Shown here: positions 7,182-14,464 of the stretch, one piece after another
Layout of the letters: the number at the start of each line of letters is the position of its first letter
How positions within the stretch are numbered: position 1 is the first letter of the stretch
Origin: Oscillospiraceae bacterium
GTDB taxonomy: Bacteria > Bacillota > Clostridia > Christensenellales > Aristaeellaceae
NCBI GenBank assembly: GCA_031282605.1
Contig: JAITDK010000166.1
Span: 1-14,789 of the forward strand
Length of the DNA stretch: 14,789 nucleotides
Direction of reading: 5' to 3'
Program-made: the position numbers and the translations under genes
The notes under the pieces: generated by a model
Database searches by the model: none
Told to the model about the DNA's origin: nothing
The model's input: the letters and a program-made list of their open reading frames with translations, nothing else

Positions 7182-8261
7182 ATGATGAATATAGATGCGT
7201 TTGCGTTCATTCAATCGTTGTTAGATCAAGGCGTATCGCGCGGGGCGTATCCGGCGGCCGCCGCGGTCGTAGGTCGCCTTGATGAATCCCCGCTGTTTTT
7301 CGTCGCGGGCGGCGCGGACTTAGCGACGCGTTTCGACATGGCGTCATGCACTAAGACATTCTCCGCAACGCCGCTGACGCTGCGCGCTATCGAAGACGGC
7401 GAACTGACACTGTACGACACGGTTTCCAGCTTTTTCCCCGAAGCGCCGCCTGACAAGGCCGACATAACCATACTGCAGCTGCTAACCCACACGAGCAAAT
7501 TCACCCCACATTACCATATCGAGAACGACACGGACGACCCCTCGCGCGTCGTCGAGTCAATACTGGGATCTACCCTGCTGGATCAACCGGTCGGAACGCC
7601 CGCGTATAGCTGCATAGGGTTCATTCTATTAGGAAAGATCCTTGAGAAGGTATATGGCGCGCCGCTTGACGCGCTTGCCCGTGAGCGTGTGTTCGAACCG
7701 CTGGGTATGATTAACACATCGTACAACCCGACGGGCGGTAACTTCGCGCCGACCGAAGTCAATCCGGCGACCGGCGTCGCGTGGCAAGGCGTCGTTCACG
7801 ACGAAAACGCGCGTTTTCTGCGAGGCGTTTCGGCCAACGCGGGCGTGTTCTCCGATATAGCGGATACGGCCAGGTATTGCGCGATGCTGGCCTGCGGCGG
7901 CGCGGGCTATATATCGCGGGCGATGCTGCGCAAGGCTATACACAATTACACGCCGGGTCATGAGGTGCATCGCGGCCTGGGCTTCCACTTGGCTGGACCA
8001 CCGCTGAATTACATGGGAGACCTGTTTCCGCCGGAATCGTTCGGGCATACGGGTTTCACGGGAACCTGCTTCGCCGTCGATCCTCATACGGGATTCTACA
8101 CCGCGTTGCTAACGAACCGTGTACACCCGACTCGCAATAACGATAAGCTGACGCGATTCAGGCGCGTGTTCCACAATCGCGTATACGCGGCGTTCTCAAA
8201 ACTCTCAGGACAAGGCTGCGGCGAGGGACTCCCATTACCAGACTCACGGTCTATATACTGA
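7182..8261 (+). CDS. Serine hydrolase, beta-lactamase (PF00144-like) family, cytoplasmic
   Basis: This 359-residue protein belongs to the class C beta-lactamase/esterase-like family of active-site serine hydrolases. It has the SxxK nucleophile motif S55-C-T-K58, the second motif as Y142-S-C144 (YxN in classical enzymes; a YSC form also occurs in the family), and HTG at 289-291 in place of KTG. The segments GVSANAGVFSDIADTARY and TNRVHPTRNN are typical of the subgroup. There is no signal peptide, so it should act in the cytoplasm, possibly cleaving an amide or ester of an imported compound. The Bacillus AmiE/YbbE-like muropeptide amidases are a related group as I recall, but that function is only a suggestion. 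ATG at 7182 (or 7185) fits the domain start but has no Shine-Dalgarno site, unlike the neighbouring genes. It lies between two transporter operons, 77 bp before SBP2. Confidence 0.85.
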   Translation: MMNIDAFAFIQSLLDQGVSRGAYPAAAAVVGRLDESPLFFVAGGADLATRFDMASCTKTFSATPLTLRAIEDGELTLYDTVSSFFPEAPPDKADITILQLLTHTSKFTPHYHIENDTDDPSRVVESILGSTLLDQPVGTPAYSCIGFILLGKILEKVYGAPLDALARERVFEPLGMINTSYNPTGGNFAPTEVNPATGVAWQGVVHDENARFLRGVSANAGVFSDIADTARYCAMLACGGAGYISRAMLRKAIHNYTPGHEVHRGLGFHLAGPPLNYMGDLFPPESFGHTGFTGTCFAVDPHTGFYTALLTNRVHPTRNNDKLTRFRRVFHNRVYAAFSKLSGQGCGEGLPLPDSRSIY

Positions 8262-8275
8262 AACAGACCGTGAGT
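8242..8275. promoter_or_regulatory. Perfect 11-bp hairpin across the hydrolase stop codon
   Basis: ACTCACGGTCT (8242-8252) pairs perfectly with AGACCGTGAGT (8265-8275) around a 12-base loop. The hydrolase TGA (8259-8261) lies in the loop. No T-run follows, so it is more likely an mRNA-stability, processing or attenuation element between the hydrolase and SBP2 than a full terminator. Its ACGGTCTAT core is also found at 7071-7079. Confidence 0.5.
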
Positions 8276-8323
8276 TCGAACGGAAAGAATGTAGTCGCGG
8301 TGTCGCGCCGCGAGCTATATAAT

Positions 8324-8330
8324 AAGGAGG
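8324..8330 (+). promoter_or_regulatory. Ribosome binding site of SBP2
   Basis: AAGGAGG lies 8 bases before ATG at 8339 and fixes that start. An ATG at 8333 lies only 2 bases downstream, and the in-frame start at 8270 would put charged residues in front of the signal peptide. Confidence 0.8.
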
Positions 8331-8338
8331 GAATGCTT

Positions 8339-10183
8339 ATGCGAATCATTTCGAAGGCGCTGGCGGTTGCGTTAGCCTTGGCGATGCTGCTGTCCGCCGT
8401 GCCCGCGCTGGCTGAAGCCGCCGATAACTACGGTTTGGTCTATGCGCAGGATCAGACGCTGCGGCTGCTTTATTCGACCGAGGCCACGAGCCTGTGCTCG
8501 TTCTCGGCGTCGGGCAGTGCGAACGACTGGCAGGCCGTGTCAAACTGCGTAGAAGGTCTGGTCACGACCGATAAGTACGGCAACAAGGTGCCAGGCCTGG
8601 CCGAGAGCTGGGACATCAGCGAAGATCAGACGGTCTACACCTTCCATTTGCGCCAGGGGCTGCAGTGGGTCGATAAGAATGGCGAACCCATCGGCGAGCT
8701 GGTCGCGCAGGATTTCGTAGACGTCGCGCGGTTTGTGTGCGATCCGGCGAACGCGTCCGGCAACGCAACGTACTTCGACAGCATCATCCTGGGCGCTCAC
8801 GAACTGATCGCGGGCGAGTCGACCGATCCCGAGACGCTGGCGTTCAAGGCGCTGGACGATTACACCATTGAAATCACGCTGGTCGGACCGCTGCCGTACT
8901 TCATCAGCTACGGCGGATCCTATTTGCCCGCGCCATCCGGCATGTTGGCTGAACTAGGCGCGAACTACGGCCTGGATAACGAGACGATGGGATTCATAGG
9001 CGCGTATGTGCTCACGGAGTTTTCGCCCGAATTCCGCCGCGTGTATGAGAAAAACCCGTATTACTACGATGCGGACGAAGTATTTATTGAAAAGATCGTT
9101 ATGACGTACAACGCAGAGTCGTCGACGCTCGCGCCAGAGATGTTCCTGCGCGGCGACGTTGACTACGCGTCGGTCAACACGGCCCTGCTGACAGAATGGA
9201 AGCAGAACGATGCGACGAAGGATATCGTAATCCCCGGTCAGCCGGACACGACTTACATGTACTACTACAGCTTCTGCTACGATCCGCAGTTCGGCGAGGA
9301 GTACGAGCCTGAGAACTACCTGAAGGCGATCGACAACGAGAATTTCCGTCAGTCGTTGTTCTGGGGGATCAACCGTTACAAGGCGCTGCTGGCGCAGGAT
9401 CCATACAACCCACAGTTGCAGCAGACCAACACAATCACGCCAGTCGGTTGGTGCAACATCAATGGCGTAGACTTCACGCAGGTCGGCGACATGAAGGAAA
9501 TATCCGACCGCGATAACAACAACTTCGACGAGCAGAAGGCGCTGGAGTACAAGGCGAAGGCCGTCGAGGAGTTGACCGCCGCCGGCGTGAAGCTGCCGAT
9601 CAAGCTGTATATGCAGTATAACCCAACGCTCACCTCGTGGGAACAAGAGGTTCAGGTGGTCAAGCAGCAGCTCACCGATCTGCTGGGTGCGGACTATATC
9701 GAATGCATCATCCAGGCAGGACCGACGACAGGCTTCCTGGCGGCTGTGCGGCGCAGCGGCGACTACGGCTTCATGAAGCTGAACAACGGTGCGTCGGCGG
9801 ACGACCCTGACAACTGGACGTTGGCGTTCCGCCCAGAAAACACCTGGACGTTCATCGACAAGGCGAAAAGCCCGAGCGTGGCCGCGCTATATGAGGAATA
9901 CCTGGCGCTGCTGACCGACGCGCAAAACGTTATGCTCAAGAGTGAGGAGCGGTACGAGAAGTTCGCGAAGGCCGAGGCGTTCCTGCTTAACCACGCGCTG
10001 GTCATCCCGTTCTGCACGGACACCGAAGGATACTTTGTCGCGAAGTACAACCCGTTTGAGTTGGTACATAACGCCGATAGATTGTGGAAGGGCGGCCATG
10101 TACTGGAGTCGCCGCTTACGGAAGCGCAGTTCTTGGCGCTGTACACGGATTGGGCTGTCGAGCGCGAGGCGTCGCTGAAGTAA
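8339..10183 (+). CDS. Extracellular solute-binding protein, family 5 (OppA/DppA-like), SBP2
   Basis: This 614-residue binding protein belongs to transporter 2. The signal peptide is MRIISKALAVALALAMLLSA followed by VPALA, with probable cleavage after A25. It contains no cysteine and so has no lipobox. The family 5 signature PGLAESWDISEDQTVYTFHL lies at 85-104, followed by RQGLQWVD. The mature protein has cysteines at 53 and 70 and several more later on, which SBP1 largely lacks, so disulfides are possible. It aligns with SBP1 over the whole length (shared blocks include NENFR, QAGPTTGFLAAVRRSG and KFAKAEAFLLNHALVIP), but is clearly diverged, suggesting a different ligand. Transcription probably comes from the promoter before the hydrolase. 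A hairpin-bearing 97-bp spacer follows before oppB2. Confidence 0.92.
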   Translation: MRIISKALAVALALAMLLSAVPALAEAADNYGLVYAQDQTLRLLYSTEATSLCSFSASGSANDWQAVSNCVEGLVTTDKYGNKVPGLAESWDISEDQTVYTFHLRQGLQWVDKNGEPIGELVAQDFVDVARFVCDPANASGNATYFDSIILGAHELIAGESTDPETLAFKALDDYTIEITLVGPLPYFISYGGSYLPAPSGMLAELGANYGLDNETMGFIGAYVLTEFSPEFRRVYEKNPYYYDADEVFIEKIVMTYNAESSTLAPEMFLRGDVDYASVNTALLTEWKQNDATKDIVIPGQPDTTYMYYYSFCYDPQFGEEYEPENYLKAIDNENFRQSLFWGINRYKALLAQDPYNPQLQQTNTITPVGWCNINGVDFTQVGDMKEISDRDNNNFDEQKALEYKAKAVEELTAAGVKLPIKLYMQYNPTLTSWEQEVQVVKQQLTDLLGADYIECIIQAGPTTGFLAAVRRSGDYGFMKLNNGASADDPDNWTLAFRPENTWTFIDKAKSPSVAALYEEYLALLTDAQNVMLKSEERYEKFAKAEAFLLNHALVIPFCTDTEGYFVAKYNPFELVHNADRLWKGGHVLESPLTEAQFLALYTDWAVEREASLK

Positions 10184-10212
10184 TCGCTGGCAATGATTGC
10201 CCAGTGATCTGA

Positions 10213-10242
10213 GTAGGGGCGGCTGTATTAAACCGCCTCTAC
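10213..10242 (+). terminator. Hairpin after SBP2, possible attenuator
   Basis: GTAGGGGCGG (10213-10222) pairs with CCGCCTCTAC (10233-10242), with nine Watson-Crick pairs, one G-T and a 10-base loop. It is followed by AGGGTTATTATTAAT, which is T-rich but not a clean T-run. It probably gives partial termination or a 3' barrier that raises SBP2 mRNA over permease mRNA. A smaller inverted repeat GGCAATgATTGCC lies just after the SBP2 stop. Confidence 0.5.
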
Positions 10243-10270
10243 AGGGTTATTATTAATCGACGGTCATTAT

Positions 10271-10275
10271 GAGGT
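10271..10275 (+). promoter_or_regulatory. Ribosome binding site selecting the GTG start of oppB2
   Basis: GAGGT lies 5 bases before GTG at 10281. The in-frame ATG at 10269 has no ribosome binding site before it. Starting at GTG also makes the N-terminus align residue by residue with OppB1, which starts at GTG as well. Confidence 0.6.
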
Positions 10276-10280
10276 CATCA

Positions 10281-11222
10281 GTGGCACTATATATCGTCAA
10301 GCGGCTGGGCCGCGCGCTCATCAGCCTGTGCCTGATCATTATTGTAGTATTCGTACTGCTCAGGCAGATGCCCGTCGAAGGGTACTTTGCGGCGTTCGAC
10401 AAGATGACGCCTATCCAGGTTGAGAACGGCTTGAGGAAACTCGGCTTGCTCGATCCGCTTCCGGTGCAGCTGATCAACTTCTTTGGGCAGCTCGTGAGGG
10501 GCAATTTAGGTATTTCTACCAGATATAGGCAGAACTATCCGATCATGCGTATCATCGCGCAGAAGGCGCCGTTCTCATTGAGGTTCGGGCTGATCGCGGT
10601 GGGCGTAAGCATCCCGATTGGGTTGGCGCTCGGCGTGCTGATGGCGCGGCGCAAGGGTGGCGCGTGGGATCGGATGGGTACGGTTTATATAGTATTTATG
10701 CAAGCGGTACCTTCCGCCATATATTACCTGTTTCTGCAGTTGTATGGAACTCAGGCGTTAAACATCAGTTTGCTGTATAACCCTGATAAATGGCAGACGA
10801 TGATACTGCCCGTGATATCCTTGTCGATGCCGTCGGTGGCATACTTTGCGATGTGGATGCGCCGATACACCGTCGATGAAGCCAACAAGGAGTACATAAA
10901 ACTAGCGCGGGTTAAGGGCGTGCCCGCTATGGCCGTCTGGTTCAGGCACGTGTTCCGCAACGCGGTCGTGCCCATCGTACAGCTGATACCAAACTCGTTG
11001 TTGTTAACCCTCGCCGGATCCATATACGTTGAATCGTTGTACTCAATCCCCGGCATGGGCGGGCTTATGGTGGACGTCATAAAGAGGCAGGATAACACGA
11101 TGGTGCAAGCGTTGGTAATAATCTTCGCGGTGCTGACTATCGTCGGACTGCTGCTGGGCGATATGGCGATGGCGCTGGTAGATCCGCGCATCAGCCTGAC
11201 CAAGAAATCGGAGGCGCGCTGA
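10281..11222 (+). CDS. oppB: Peptide ABC transporter permease OppB (cluster 2)
   Basis: This 313-residue membrane subunit is the channel partner of OppC2. An N-terminal helix (about 10-27) is followed by RQMPVEGYF, the same family segment as in OppB1. Further hydrophobic spans lie near 96-120, 132-153, 174-192, 228-246 and 277-300. The coupling loop VKGVPAMAVWFRHVFRNAVVP lies at about 211-231, and SIYVESLYSIPGMGGLMVD follows. GTG at 10281 is preferred over ATG at 10269, which would add MRSS. The stop overlaps the oppC2 start by one base (TGATG), giving likely coupled translation. Its first membrane-proximal cytoplasmic and periplasmic segments are closely conserved with OppB1, supporting duplication of the whole transporter. 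Confidence 0.92.
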   Translation: MALYIVKRLGRALISLCLIIIVVFVLLRQMPVEGYFAAFDKMTPIQVENGLRKLGLLDPLPVQLINFFGQLVRGNLGISTRYRQNYPIMRIIAQKAPFSLRFGLIAVGVSIPIGLALGVLMARRKGGAWDRMGTVYIVFMQAVPSAIYYLFLQLYGTQALNISLLYNPDKWQTMILPVISLSMPSVAYFAMWMRRYTVDEANKEYIKLARVKGVPAMAVWFRHVFRNAVVPIVQLIPNSLLLTLAGSIYVESLYSIPGMGGLMVDVIKRQDNTMVQALVIIFAVLTIVGLLLGDMAMALVDPRISLTKKSEAR

Positions 11223-12334
11223 TGTCGCGGTTTTCATTTGGTCAGCGAAGGGTCGAACGCGCGGGCGACGACGTAGCTCTGGCGATCAAAAACACGATCC
11301 ATGACGCTGCGTTGAGCGCCGCTGCAAACGGCGCCGAAGCGGTTTCTTCCTATTTATATGACGACGCGCCGGACGACCTGACGGTCGAACAGATCGCCGC
11401 ACTTCCGAACGCCGCGTTCACGGCCGCGCCCAGCGACGCAAGGGAAGCGGAGCGGACGGGTTACTCCCACTACTCATATTGGGGCAGCACGCTGAGGATG
11501 TTCCTGGCGAATCGCGGCGCCGTTGTGGCGCTGTTGATTGTAGCCATAATAGTTGCGTTTACATTTATACAACCGTTTCTGCCAGGACAATCCGACCCGA
11601 ACCTGATCCACAACGATCCGTCAACCGGTATGCAGATTATCAACCGCGCGCCGGGAGAGGAATTCTGGTTCGGTACGAACTCGATCGGGCAAGATCTTTG
11701 GGCGCGCATATGGTCGGGGACGCGCACCAGTCTATTTATCGGATTGACCGTGGCCGTCATCCAGGCCTTGATAGGCATACTGATGGGCGTGTTGTGGGGA
11801 TACGTACGCAAGCTGGACTTTCTGTTCACCGAGATATATAATATTCTTAACAACATACCGACGACGATCGTGTTGATTCTGGCGTCATACATACTTCGGC
11901 CCAGCGTGCGGACGATCATACTCGCTATGTCGTTTACCAGCTGGATCGTGCTGGCGCGGTTTATCCGCAACCTGACGCTGATCATCCGCGACCAGGATTT
12001 CAACATCGCGTCGCGCTGCCTGGGCACGAGGCTGTGGCGCGTCATTATGCGCAACCTGCTGCCGCAGATGGTATCGGTGATCATGCTGCGCATCGCGCTG
12101 TCAATCCCGTACGCCATCGACATGGAGGTATTCCTGACGTACATCGGGTTGGGCGTGCCGATCGAGACCCCGTCGCTGGGCAACCTGATCAACGCCGGTC
12201 GCATATTAATGATGTCGCCGTCACTAAGATATCAACTAATATTTCCGGCGATTGTACTGTCGTTGCTGACGATATGTTTCTATCTGACAGGCAACGCGTT
12301 CGCGGATGCGGCGGATCCCAAGAACCATAGGTAG
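11222..12334 (+). CDS. oppC: Peptide ABC transporter permease OppC (cluster 2)
   Basis: This 370-residue channel subunit has a long cytoplasmic N-terminal region of about 95 residues that contains the block RTGYSHYSYWGSTLR, shared with OppC1. The first membrane helix is about 100-117. A short outer loop follows and then FWFGTNSIGQDLWARIWSGT from 148, followed by the other membrane spans. The coupling loop ASRCLGTRLWRVIMRNLLP lies at about 263-281. Both proteins end ADPKNHR. The outer loop is ordinary here, which makes it the reference for the 137-residue insertion in OppC1. It overlaps oppB2 by one base and is followed by oppD2 after 17 bp. Confidence 0.94.
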   Translation: MSRFSFGQRRVERAGDDVALAIKNTIHDAALSAAANGAEAVSSYLYDDAPDDLTVEQIAALPNAAFTAAPSDAREAERTGYSHYSYWGSTLRMFLANRGAVVALLIVAIIVAFTFIQPFLPGQSDPNLIHNDPSTGMQIINRAPGEEFWFGTNSIGQDLWARIWSGTRTSLFIGLTVAVIQALIGILMGVLWGYVRKLDFLFTEIYNILNNIPTTIVLILASYILRPSVRTIILAMSFTSWIVLARFIRNLTLIIRDQDFNIASRCLGTRLWRVIMRNLLPQMVSVIMLRIALSIPYAIDMEVFLTYIGLGVPIETPSLGNLINAGRILMMSPSLRYQLIFPAIVLSLLTICFYLTGNAFADAADPKNHR

Positions 12335-12351
12335 GGAGGCGGCAAGCTATA

Positions 12352-13455
12352 GTGTTTAACGAAGAATTTGCCGCCAGACCGGCGGACTCGACCACGCCAG
12401 ACGTTGTATTATCAATCGTCGATCTGCATGTGAAGTTCCGGCTGCGCGGACAGGTTTTGCACGCGATACGCGGGATATCGCTGGACATAGTGAAACACGA
12501 GACGCTGGCGATCGTTGGCGAGTCAGGCGCGGGTAAGAGCGTCCTGATGAAGAACCTATGCGGATTGCTCGACCCAAACGGATGGGTTGACAGCGGCGGC
12601 ATCATGTATGAAGGCATGAATCTGGCGGCGTTCAAAAGCGAGAAGGACTGGTCGCGCATTCGCGGCAAACATGTGGCGATGGTGATGCAGGATCCGATGA
12701 CCAGCCTAAACCCGCTCAAAACAATCGGCTGGCAGATTGAAGAGGCGCTCAAGTACAACCAACAGTTGCGCGGAAGCGCCGCGAGGAAGCGGATGCTGGA
12801 ACTGTTGGCCGACGTTGGCATTCCGGACACGGATAAACGCTCCCGGCAATACCCGCACGAGTTCTCCGGCGGGATGCGGCAGCGCGTGGTGATCGCGATA
12901 GCGTTGGCGTGCAACCCGAAAATACTCATATGCGATGAGCCGACGACTGCGCTGGATGTGACGATACAGGCACAGATACTCAAGTTAATCCACGATCTCA
13001 AGGAAAAGTATGGCCTGACGCTGATATACATAACCCACGACCTGGGCGTAGTCGCAAACGTCGCGGATCGCATTGCCGTGATGTACGCCGGAGACATCGT
13101 CGAGTTGGGTACATGCGAGGAAGTATTCTTCGATCCTAGGCATCCGTACACCTGGGCGTTGTTATCATCACTGCCGCAGCTGGGTACGAAGAAGCAGGAT
13201 TTGTACGCGATACAGGGCACGCCTCCCAATTTATTCCAACCAATACGCGGCGACGCGTTCGCGCCGCGGAACCCATGGGCGCTGGCGATCGACTTTCAGC
13301 ATAGGCCGCCGTACGCTGCGGTCAGCCTGACGCATCGGGCGCGGACCTGGCTGCTGGATACGCGCGCGCCGACGGTTGAACCGCCGTCGGCGGTGCGATC
13401 GATTCGCACGCTGTTTGATCGCGGAGCGTTCGCGGGCGATTCCGCAAGGAGGTAA
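12352..13455 (+). CDS. oppD: Peptide ABC transporter ATP-binding protein OppD/DppD (cluster 2)
   Basis: This 367-residue ATPase forms a heterodimer with OppF2 to drive transporter 2. Motifs are Walker A GESGAGKS (56-63), Q-loop Q113, signature SGGMRQ (172-177), Walker B ILICDEP with E196, and switch H229. The oligopeptide-transporter C-terminal extension carries GDAFAPRN in the place of the cysteine motif seen in many relatives, followed by HRARTWLLD. The start is GTG at 12352, 12 bases after GGAGG. This spacing is long, but no better in-frame start is seen. The last codons contain the strong AAGGAGG site of oppF2. Compared with OppD1 it has extra residues at both ends. Confidence 0.93.
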   Translation: MFNEEFAARPADSTTPDVVLSIVDLHVKFRLRGQVLHAIRGISLDIVKHETLAIVGESGAGKSVLMKNLCGLLDPNGWVDSGGIMYEGMNLAAFKSEKDWSRIRGKHVAMVMQDPMTSLNPLKTIGWQIEEALKYNQQLRGSAARKRMLELLADVGIPDTDKRSRQYPHEFSGGMRQRVVIAIALACNPKILICDEPTTALDVTIQAQILKLIHDLKEKYGLTLIYITHDLGVVANVADRIAVMYAGDIVELGTCEEVFFDPRHPYTWALLSSLPQLGTKKQDLYAIQGTPPNLFQPIRGDAFAPRNPWALAIDFQHRPPYAAVSLTHRARTWLLDTRAPTVEPPSAVRSIRTLFDRGAFAGDSARR

Positions 13456-13456
13456 C

Positions 13457-14464
13457 ATGAGCACAGCAATAACGAGACCGTCGTCAAGCGCGGCTGCCAA
13501 CGTCGTAACAACCGTTCGTCAAAAGGAACGCGAGACCTTGCTGTCTGTGCGCGGTATGCGCGTGACGTTCGGCGCGGGGCGAAGACGGTTCGAGGCTGTG
13601 CGCGGCGTGTCGTTTGACGTGTACAAAGGCGAGACGTTCGGCCTGGCGGGGGAGTCAGGATCGGGTAAAACAACCATCGGACGCGCGATAATTCGCGTGA
13701 ACCCCATCTCCGGCGGCGAGGTGCTATTCCGCGGCGAGCGGATCAGCGGCCGGGTGAAGCGCAAGACGGACGGCGGGGTCGTGCGTAACATCCAGATGAT
13801 ATTCCAGGATCCGATGGCGTCGCTGAACGAGCGCGCGAAGGTGGACTACATCGTCGCGGAAGGGTTGACGAACCTTAACCGGCATTTAACGGCGGCGCAG
13901 CGGCAGGACGCGGTGCATAAGGCATTGCTGGACGTAGGCTTGCTGCCAGAGTTTGCCAGCCGATTCCCGCATGAGTTCAGCGGCGGGCAGAGACAGCGCA
14001 TAGGTATCGCGCGCGCGCTGATCATGAACCCGTCGTTCATCATAGCGGACGAGCCGATCTCCGCGCTGGACGTGTCGATCCGCGCGCAGGTGTTGAACCT
14101 GATGAGCCGCCTGCAGAAGGAACGCGGGCTGACGTACCTATTCATCGCGCATGACTTGTCCGTGATGCGCTTCATCACAGACCGTATCGCGGTAATCCGG
14201 CAAGGGATTATCGTGGAACTGGCAAACACCGAACGGTTGTTTGAAAACCCACTGCATCCATATACGCGCGCACTTATATCGGCGGTACCCGTTCCGAATC
14301 CGGTTGTGGAAAAGACAAAACGTCTTGAGGTGTACGACCCCAACATGCATGATTATGCAAAATTCAAACCTGAGATGGTCGAGATCGAACCAGGGCACTG
14401 GGTGTTCGGAAACGCGCCGGAGGTTGAAGGCTACCGGAAACGAATGGAGAGGGTGAGTTTATGA
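13457..14464 (+). CDS. oppF: Peptide ABC transporter ATP-binding protein OppF/DppF (cluster 2)
   Basis: This 335-residue ATPase is the second nucleotide-binding subunit of transporter 2. Motifs are Walker A GESGSGKT (65-72), Q-loop Q117, signature SGGQRQ (175-180), Walker B FIIADEP with E199, and switch H232. The OppF-type sequence ISALDVSIRAQVLNLM follows Walker B. ATG at 13457 follows AAGGAGGTAAC, which also contains the oppD2 stop. A longer open frame from 13376 runs back into oppD2 and is not needed. It overlaps the URO-D-like gene by 4 bp (ATGA). As the only OppF in the window it may also serve cluster 1, which lacks one. Confidence 0.94.
   Translation: MSTAITRPSSSAAANVVTTVRQKERETLLSVRGMRVTFGAGRRRFEAVRGVSFDVYKGETFGLAGESGSGKTTIGRAIIRVNPISGGEVLFRGERISGRVKRKTDGGVVRNIQMIFQDPMASLNERAKVDYIVAEGLTNLNRHLTAAQRQDAVHKALLDVGLLPEFASRFPHEFSGGQRQRIGIARALIMNPSFIIADEPISALDVSIRAQVLNLMSRLQKERGLTYLFIAHDLSVMRFITDRIAVIRQGIIVELANTERLFENPLHPYTRALISAVPVPNPVVEKTKRLEVYDPNMHDYAKFKPEMVEIEPGHWVFGNAPEVEGYRKRMERVSL

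Noticed and set aside
8318..8323. TATAAT just before the SBP2 ribosome binding site
   Set aside because: A transcript starting about 7 bases later would lose the AAGGAGG site, and the -35 position (8295-8300) reads TCGCGG, so it is unlikely to be a working promoter.
11470..12204. 244-residue frame opposite oppC2
   Set aside because: Shadow of the permease gene; its residues mirror the complementary codons, with no domain.
12189..13229. 346-residue open frame antisense to oppD2
   Set aside because: It lies wholly opposite oppC2/oppD2, which have complete conserved motifs; the frame is open only because of codon bias, and its translation shows no domain pattern.
13376..13456. Upstream extension of oppF2 to 13376
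   Set aside because: It runs inside oppD2, lacks a ribosome binding site and is Arg-rich; AAGGAGG before 13457 marks the real start.
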